From: Gentiana macrophylla
Taxonomy: Eukaryota; Streptophyta; Magnoliopsida; Gentianales; Gentianaceae
DNA: 64,000 bases
Assembly: GCA_026214975.1 (NCBI GenBank)
Contig: CM047805.1
Coordinates: forward strand, 111,099,845 to 111,163,844
Direction: 5' to 3'
In this document: piece after piece, positions 58,167-64,000 of the stretch
How the letters are laid out: every line of letters begins with the position of its first letter
How positions within the stretch are numbered: position 1 is the first letter of the stretch
Translations under genes and position numbers: made by a program
Notes under the pieces: model-generated
Told to the model about the DNA's origin: nothing
Seen by the model: the letters and a program-made list of their open reading frames with translations, nothing else
Databases searched by the model: none

Positions 58167-58240
58167 ATGTCTTTATTCGCACAACAGTTGATCTATTCGT
58201 TGTCCCACACCTACCGGTGCACCACATCATTTTCACAAAA

Positions 58241-58351
58241 TCGACCATGTGAAAGTCGAATATACAATGCAACATTCGACTTCCCGCACTGTCGAATTAG
58301 AATCGACATTGGGAAGGTCTAGCCTTGTACATTCGACTTTCACAATGTCGA
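58241..58351. repeat. Foldback repeat of 27 bp arms beside the microsatellite
   Basis: 58241-58267 (TCGACCATGTGAAAGTCGAA...) pairs with 58325-58351 at 24 of 27 positions. Inside, CTTCCCGCACTGTCGA and TCGACATTGGGAAG form a second partial stem. Every arm contains TCGAC/GTCGA. Confidence 0.75.
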
Positions 58352-58770
58352 TTCAACTGTGATGCACATATAGTGTGATACATGATAGATCAGTTGTGGT
58401 ATAAAAAAAGACCCCCAAATATATTATATACTATATTTGTTGGTATCGATTCTTCTACCTCTTATTAAGTACGTTGTACTTACCCCTTTTTATTATTGTT
58501 TCCCACTCCGAGAATGTGGTATGGTTGTAGGTTGAGTTCAAGATTCCTAGGAGTGATTCCCAAAGAAGTTGCATTTGAAGTTTTCATTCTGATTATTCCA
58601 TTGTAATTTGAGTACAAGGCAAGACTTTGAAGTGATTCCTAGACTTTTGCATTTGAAGTGATTACGTTAGAGAACAATAGTTTCTAGTTGTAGATGCCAA
58701 AGTTGTAATGGTTGTTTTGTACTTTGACAATTGTGTACAGTTGTTGTTGAGGTTTTAGATGCACCTTGTA

Positions 58771-58878
58771 TTCTTTTTCGATCCGTGAATTAGTCGTTTT
58801 AGTTCCCAAGCCTGACGTTTTGTTTTCTTTTTCGATCCGTGAATTAGTCGTTTTAGATCCCAAGCCTGTCGTTTTGTT
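58771..58878. repeat. Two tandem copies of a 54 bp unit
   Basis: TTCTTTTTCGATCCGTGAAT... at 58771-58824 and 58825-58878, differing at three or four positions. A recent tandem duplication. Confidence 0.85.
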
Positions 58879-59211
58879 TCCGCTTGGAACTCTATCGATT
58901 GGCTATACAAGGTTTACGTATATAATTAAATTAAATTTTAATCATATGCCTACCGAACGTTCATTTCTAGATAAGGATTCAGTACCCGGGACTAAGTCGT
59001 CACAGATACTCGTGTAAGAAATACCCTATTTCAACAGCATAAGAAAATGACAACTTGGCGTAAAAAATGCTCTGTTTCAACACCAGAAGAAAATGACACT
59101 AAAATACTATGACCACAAGAAAATAGTGAGTAATATATTTTTATACCATTAACCATTATACCATAATCATCAATGATGTAAAACAGGAAACATAACAGAA
59201 GTTTTGCTGAG

Positions 59212-59385
59212 TGTGTGTGTTCTTCACAATCCAGTTTACAGAATAACAACTGCTTTTGCTACGTATTATGCAGCATTCCACCTTCGGGAGAGCAACGATG
59301 TGTGTGTTTTTTCACAAGCCAGTTTACAGAATAACAGCTGCTTTTGCTACTTGTGCATTCCAGCAGTTTCGGGAGAGCAATGGTG
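59212..59385. repeat. Two tandem copies of a ~87 bp unit
   Basis: GTGTGTGTTCTTCACAATCC... (59212-59297) and GTGTGTGTTTTTTCACAAGC... (59298-59385). Both contain CAGTTTACAGAATAAC and CGGGAGAGCAA. The overlapping plus-strand open frames are by-products of the duplication. Confidence 0.8.
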
Positions 59386-59579
59386 GTTCAAGGGAGATAA
59401 AGCCTGTCTTGTTGAATCACCGTCAGAAAAGTCTATCTTCTTCTCAATTGGACTGCTCATCCCGTGGCTAGACTTCCGCTTATTTCCCTACAGATATATA
59501 TATATATATATACACACAGAGAAACATTCATATATCTTAGTCATTTGTTTGGGGGACACAAAATATCCAAATAATAATT

Positions 59580-61805
59580 TCAGTGAACATGCTTAGGGTT
59601 TACCTTGGCAGAGGTGCCACTAGATTGTTTTCCACCAGAGCCGCCCGGAGAACGCTTATCCTTGTGCAATTGTCTTCTCAACTTCTTATTCTCCATGACT
59701 AGCACATTGTTTTCCTCAAACAACACCTTCACCTGAGTATAGTGAACCGTTTAATATAACTTCTCTCGTAGAATTATACTTATACATATATAAAATAAAA
59801 TAAAAAGATATAATAATAACGTGTCGGGAATGAAACATACTTCTTCTTCTGCTCTATGGAGGTTGATCCTTAGATGTTCCTTGTCTTTCTCAAGAACCTT
59901 AATTTCAGCAATCAATGCTATTACCTTCTGAGTGAAAGGCCTCAATCTGAACAAATAAAAAAAACCACATAATTGAAAGCATGGATATAACATCAAATCA
60001 AATTGTTCACAAGAATATAAAAATACCTATTCCATGATTCCAGCATCCTTTGACAAGCTTCTACTTCACAATTGGCTTCTAAGAATGAACGTGCGGTTGA
60101 TGCAACTTCATCCTTACTAATTGCAGCTAAAAGGGATTCTAACAAACTTTGTTCACTTGATGTTTCCTCTGTTGATGAACCAACCTTCAGGTTCATAGTC
60201 ATGCAATTATCAGCAAAAAAGTAGAAGAAGAATATATCCATATACACAGATTTATCATCTTAGGCTATAAACTGTAAGAAAATGTAGGCGAACACACTCA
60301 ATAAAACCGGGAATGTTTACGAAAATTTCGATAAATCATGGACAGAGTTAACATTACATATAGTTTTGCAGATACCCATGTCTGCAAGCTCACAGAACAG
60401 GACAAAATTCATCACTTCTCTCAGTCAATCTTCATATACAACTAAACCAGTTAATTTAAAAGAATGGGATTCAAGTCACATCATGAAAAAACTGTCACTA
60501 CTTAGACTACCCTTTTCATTTTTGATACTCAAACTACACTTTTCAAAAGGAACTAAGTAATGTTTCAAGCATGAGAAACCATGAGATACACAAGTTAACA
60601 AGAAAGAAAAGATTAGGTAGTTTTCTTCACAATTTGAAGTAAAAGACATCAAGTAAAAGTCCTTTGTTATTTGGGCACATCTCCTACGCCAGTTCATACC
60701 AACTTGCTATATAGCTTTAACAGTCAAACCATATTCCATTTCATTTCTTTCATAGCTTCAAAAGATAGAGACATGTATTAATCCTAGAGCAACAAAGGCT
60801 GTGTAAATACAGGTGAAAATCATTACACAAATACGAAATTCGTTCAAAACGCCCATTGCAATCAATACCAATAAATGAACCCGTAACCAAAGCAGCAGTA
60901 AGTGTAAATTAGACTGCGTGTACAGATTCAAAATCCCTATTATAACACCCAATGGCAGAAAATTCTTACACTTGCTCAAGTTCAAAGATCTCCGTCATGG
61001 TCTGACAAGTTCAATTTGCGGCTAAATCATACCAAATTCTTTCTCAACTTCATTTATCACCCAGTCTCGTAAATTAACATTGTTTATCATCCAAAACAAA
61101 GAATGGTGGCACAAGACATTTCTATCATCACATTACAAAAAATAGCATAAATTGATAAGGTTTTTTTGTTGCAGTTGAGATAATGTAATCAAGAAAGGAA
61201 GATTTATACCGTTTGGGCTTTACATTGATCCTTAAAATATTGAACTTCATCAGATAACAGCCGCATTTCCACTTCCAACTCCTGAACACGATTCTCAGCA
61301 TCTTTCGCCCTCCCATCAGCCTCATTTGCAAAATCCATCAAAGCATCACGATCACGATCATACAATGAACATTCCTTCTCCCATCTCTTGCACTGGGCCA
61401 ATAGATTCGCACACTCCTCAGCCAATTTCTGATTCTCATCCACAAACTTCTTCAGTGCTTGAGCATTCAAACTGGACTCACCCTAAATTCATAAAAATGT
61501 TGTTTGAAAACATATCATAAGTAAATTGAAGTTTTCAGAACAGGGGATGGCAAAAAATGGGGAAAGAAGATTTTCATACGAACCCTAGCGAGATTGATGA
61601 TGTCATCTTTTTCTATGAGTTTAGATTTCAGAAGAAAGCACTGATTCTGGAGACGGTGGTTTGATTCTTCGGAAGCCATGAGCTTTAATTGGAGAGTCTG
61701 GATTGAAACCGGGAGGCCCAAGCTTTGATCGATCGATTCTCGGATGTATTCTTCTGTTTCTTGTGAAAGATCCATTCTTGAATTTGTACTTTCTTGGAGA
61801 TCCAT
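59580..61805 (-). CDS. Plant coiled-coil protein of unknown function
   Basis: Five exons with GT-AG borders and matching phases: 61584-61805, 61210-61482, 60027-60184, 59841-59946 and 59580-59732 (stop TGA at 59580-59582), giving 303 residues. It starts MDLQESTNSRMDLSQETEE; an in-frame second Met at residue 11 is an alternative start. Residues about 35-165 (LQLKLMASEESNHRL, QKLAEECANLLAQC, DALMDFANEADGRAKDAENRV, LEVEMRLLSDEVQYF) and 225-275 (LIAEIKVLEKDKEHLRINL, LFEENNVLVMENKKLRRQL) are strong heptad-type coiled-coils. The tail is basic and Gly/Ser-rich (KDKRSPGGSGGKQSSG). No signal peptide or membrane span. I do not recognise a named family. A donor-like GTAAAC at 59598-59603 leaves open a further exon. 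Frame, splice sites and codon use look intact. Confidence 0.75.
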
Positions 61806-62046
61806 GTTTTAGAAGCACCTGACGATTTCAATTGCGTCGAACCTTGAAGAATTTCAAGGGTTCTTTCTGGGGGGGGGAAAGGGGTTTTGAGTGGGAATTC
61901 CTTGGAAAGATTTGAAACTGGAAAACAAATTGAAATAGCCGTTAGAGATTTTCTTTTGGTGATTGTATACGGTGCAGAGGTTGAAAGTGTTGTGCACCTG
62001 CTTTATCCCAACGAACGTACGGTAATTCCCGTTCGTTATAAATTAT

Positions 62047-62191
62047 GGGAAGTTATTGTGTGGTGATTAAATTTGAGGTTAAATGATGAGTGAAACGATC
62101 AGAATCACATAATTTAAATACAGAATAAAATTGTTGGGGATTGCCATACGGTGTTTCTGTATCGTGTGGAGACACCACATAATAACTTCCC
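62047..62191. repeat. Foldback repeat upstream of the coiled-coil gene
   Basis: GGGAAGTTATTGTGTGGTG (62047-62065) is inverted at 62173-62191 with 18 of 19 bases matching, about 107 nt apart. It is 240-390 bp upstream of the coiled-coil ATG, so in or near its promoter. It may be a small MITE remnant. Confidence 0.7.
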
Positions 62192-62449
62192 AAATTGTAG
62201 TAGTAGTAGTTATTTAATTATTTGTAATTTTTTTTTATTTTTGAGAAGTCTCTAGAATATTATTTCTCGGAATGAGCGGAACATGAAACAATTAAATAGG
62301 AGGATGTCTTTGCGATGATATGAGCGGGGCAATTCCTTGTCTCATACTTAAAGAAAATGAAACAAAAGAAAAACAATGTAAAAAGATCCTAACAATCTTT
62401 AATAATATTGCCTACTAACGATATATAAGGTTTTTGTTTATGCACTTAG

Positions 62450-63170
62450 CTTTTGATAAATGAGTAACGCATCTCAAGTTCTTTATTTATAGTGTGGGAA
62501 ATATACCGATTCAGTTGTGATCTTCTCATATGAATTGTGATTCTTCACGTCTGATCTGCTTTGTCAGTTTTGGTGACTTGATCTCTAAACTGATGAATAA
62601 ACTGGTGGAACTAATCTGAGAAACTGAGACTGAGAATGATGGTCAGTTCCGTAAGTATATTCAGTTCTGTGAAATTCAGTTTTGGTGAAGTGCAAACTGA
62701 GTTTCTCCTGAAGTCAGCAGTCAGTTTGGTCTGCTGAGGTTTGCTCAGTATAACTGAGTTCTACATTTGAGCAGTTGATTACAAGTTTGGAAGAGTTAGT
62801 TTTTGAGTTGAGTTTCATTTGGTGGATAACAGCTGGAGCTGGGTGCACATCTGGGGTACTTATGGCAGTTCCGACAAAGATCTTATGGCGGCTAGGGTTT
62901 AGGGAATTGTGTCTATATATACCAATATTGTAATCAATGCAATATGTGTCTTTCACAAGTGTGTGAAAATCCTTGTAACTTTGTGCATAATAAAATATCT
63001 CATTTTCTGTCCGTGGAGTAGTCGGCACAATGTCGGAAACTACGTTAAATCAATGTTGTTCTCTTTGTATCTGTGTTTTATCAATTTCTCCATACTTTAT
63101 GTTTGCATTGCTACTGTTTTAATCATTCTTAAACTGCAAACTTCTTATCTGTGTTTTAACATGATGGATA
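62450..63170 (+). mobile_element. Probable Ty1/copia-type LTR (boundaries uncertain)
   Basis: The 3' half has the layout of a copia LTR: TCTATATATACC (TATA, about 62912-62923), AATAAAATATCTC (poly(A) signal, about 62990), then GTGGAGTAGTCGGCAC...CTACGTTAAATC. The 5' half (62500-62800) has about a dozen CAGTT/AACTG pentamers. I could not place TG/CA ends or a primer site. Confidence 0.45.
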
Positions 63171-64000
63171 TTTCTTGATAAAATGATCGTTGTAGTTCTT
63201 CAATGATAATTTGAATATCCTTGTAATATAGCCGTTTGATTCATTAGAAAATAGACGTTGTAATGTGAAGATTCTTGTCTTGATGTAGTCATGTGAACAC
63301 TGCTTAATATAGTACTTTATGTCATTTTCGTCAAACTTCGACTGCAACAATGTTGATATTCTGATGGCATTAATTGCTTGATCAAATCTTTTCACTTTAG
63401 TTTGAATGTCAGATTTGTCTTTCCTGAGGTTGAGAAACTTAAGCATCATGAGATAACTCCAGCTTTGATCCTTTAGGTCTAAACAATTTTACTCATCTAA
63501 ATTTATCTATTGGATCTGTAAGTTTGTGTCTACTATATTACTTCGGTTATATCCCGTGGTATATCTTTCAACATTTCTGCTTAGCTCTTCAATCAAGTCT
63601 AACTCTTTTGGATTGAATATGCTTTCTTGAGTTTACTTTTGAATATCAACTTGAATGATTCAACTTTTCACTCTTCTGAATTTTATCAGGTTTGATATTT
63701 CCTTCTTTAGATCTGAATCTGTTGTCTCTGATCTTCATATATACTGAGGTCGAGTACTTCATATTTTCATTGTTTCATCACTTAGATATACTTCAAACGA
63801 TCACAAACTTACTTGAAGTAATCTTTCTTTCTTTCGATCTTTAAGTTTTCTGATCTTTTCTTCTAAGTCTGTTCTCTCAGTCTTATATTCTTCAATCTTC
63901 ACTACTGAGTCTGATCCCCCCCTTGATATCTTCTGATCTGAACAACAAATTGAATCTCGGTCTATCTTTTTTAGGAAATCTCAATCTATCTCTAAAAGCT
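63156..64000 (-). other. Unrecognised coding-like stretch, minus strand, running off the edge
   Basis: 63156-63449 is open (97 codons, Lys/Ile/Asn-rich; KFLNLRKDKSDIQTKVKRF, IKYYIKQCSHDYIKTRIF). 63780-64000 reads partly open with a Glu/Lys-rich coiled-coil-like segment (EEYKTERTDLEEKIRKLKDR). Stops interrupt between them. It may be a decayed retrotransposon gag-type region or a gene fragment; I cannot tell. Confidence 0.3.

Larger units (their letters stand above)
55141..59016 (+). mobile_element. 3' end of a decayed Tekay-like Ty3/gypsy element with a long LTR
   Basis: GACGAAACTTCC followed by the polypurine tract AAAGAGGGAATGG (55885-55897) is the pre-LTR signature also seen, on the other strand, at 7313-7345. 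The LTR starts TGTAA at 55898, resumes TACCCCTGATTTTGG after a MITE, and has a TATAAAAAG box at 56455-56463. Its 3' end is uncertain (about 59015). Upstream, 55141-55884 is non-coding or fully decayed. No second LTR or primer site is in the window. Confidence 0.5.

Noticed and set aside
57991..58275. Overlapping open frames with Tyr-Ile runs on both strands
   Set aside because: They only translate the (AT)34 microsatellite.
59204..59596. 130-codon plus-strand frame
   Set aside because: Created by an ~87 bp tandem duplication and an AT tract; no motif, and it overlaps the end of the minus-strand coiled-coil gene.

Overview
This window is nuclear chromosomal DNA of a flowering plant, most likely a dicot. 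The evidence is introns with GT-AG borders, a phytocyanin gene, long-terminal-repeat (LTR) retrotransposons of the Ty1/copia Angela, Ty3/gypsy Tekay-like and Ty3/gypsy Athila types, plant MITEs, and an endogenous plant pararetrovirus. It is a repeat-rich accessory region. Only two host genes look intact: a phytocyanin gene at 14265-15799 (minus strand) and a gene for a coiled-coil protein at 59580-61805 (minus strand). Fragments of a possible third minus-strand gene lie around 3414-4985 and 13338-13520.

Layout. 1-3235: 5' end of an Angela-type copia element (minus), with a 1.8 kb LTR and a primer site, inserted into a small TRIM-like element (3236-3413). 4986-13337: a complete 8.3 kb gypsy-type element (minus) with two 2.3 kb LTRs, a perfect 5 bp target duplication and no recognisable protein genes, so probably non-autonomous. 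14265-15799: phytocyanin. 17422-31754: an almost full-length 14.3 kb Athila-type element (minus) with LTRs, a tRNA-Asp primer site, decayed gag-pol, and a long 3' part holding a Transposase_32/ATHILA-like ORF behind what looks like its own internal promoter. It sits in a copia reverse transcriptase fragment, followed by a non-autonomous Mutator-like element and a pararetrovirus fragment that runs to a 100 N gap (37052-37151). 37152-47142 repeats 27149-37051 almost base for base and then continues into the rest of the pararetrovirus (to about 53220). The simplest reading is two overlapping contig ends scaffolded without merging. 53593-59020: MITEs and the 3' end of a Tekay-like element. 59580-61805: coiled-coil gene. 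62450-64000: a copia-type LTR and an unrecognised minus-strand coding-like stretch.

Most notable. (1) Clusters of a near-palindromic motif (GGACGCCCGTCC and GGACGGGCGCCC variants) sit beside the TATA boxes of two unrelated retrotransposon families. In the Athila-type element they recur upstream of gag and upstream of the 3' ORF. The upstream-of-3'-ORF copy has the same GCAGGTATWTATAG TATA context as the LTR promoter. This looks like a shared cis-regulatory module that has spread between families. (2) The endogenous caulimovirid keeps movement protein, coat protein, protease, reverse transcriptase/RNase H and a long open transactivator/viroplasmin ORF, but is broken by frameshifts, stops and rearrangement. 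(3) Differences between the two copies of the duplicated block concentrate at CAG/CTG trinucleotides, which suggests methylation-linked sequencing error and not real mutation. Many frameshifts in the left copy are therefore probably artefacts.

All family assignments rest on reading motifs by eye; no database search was run.
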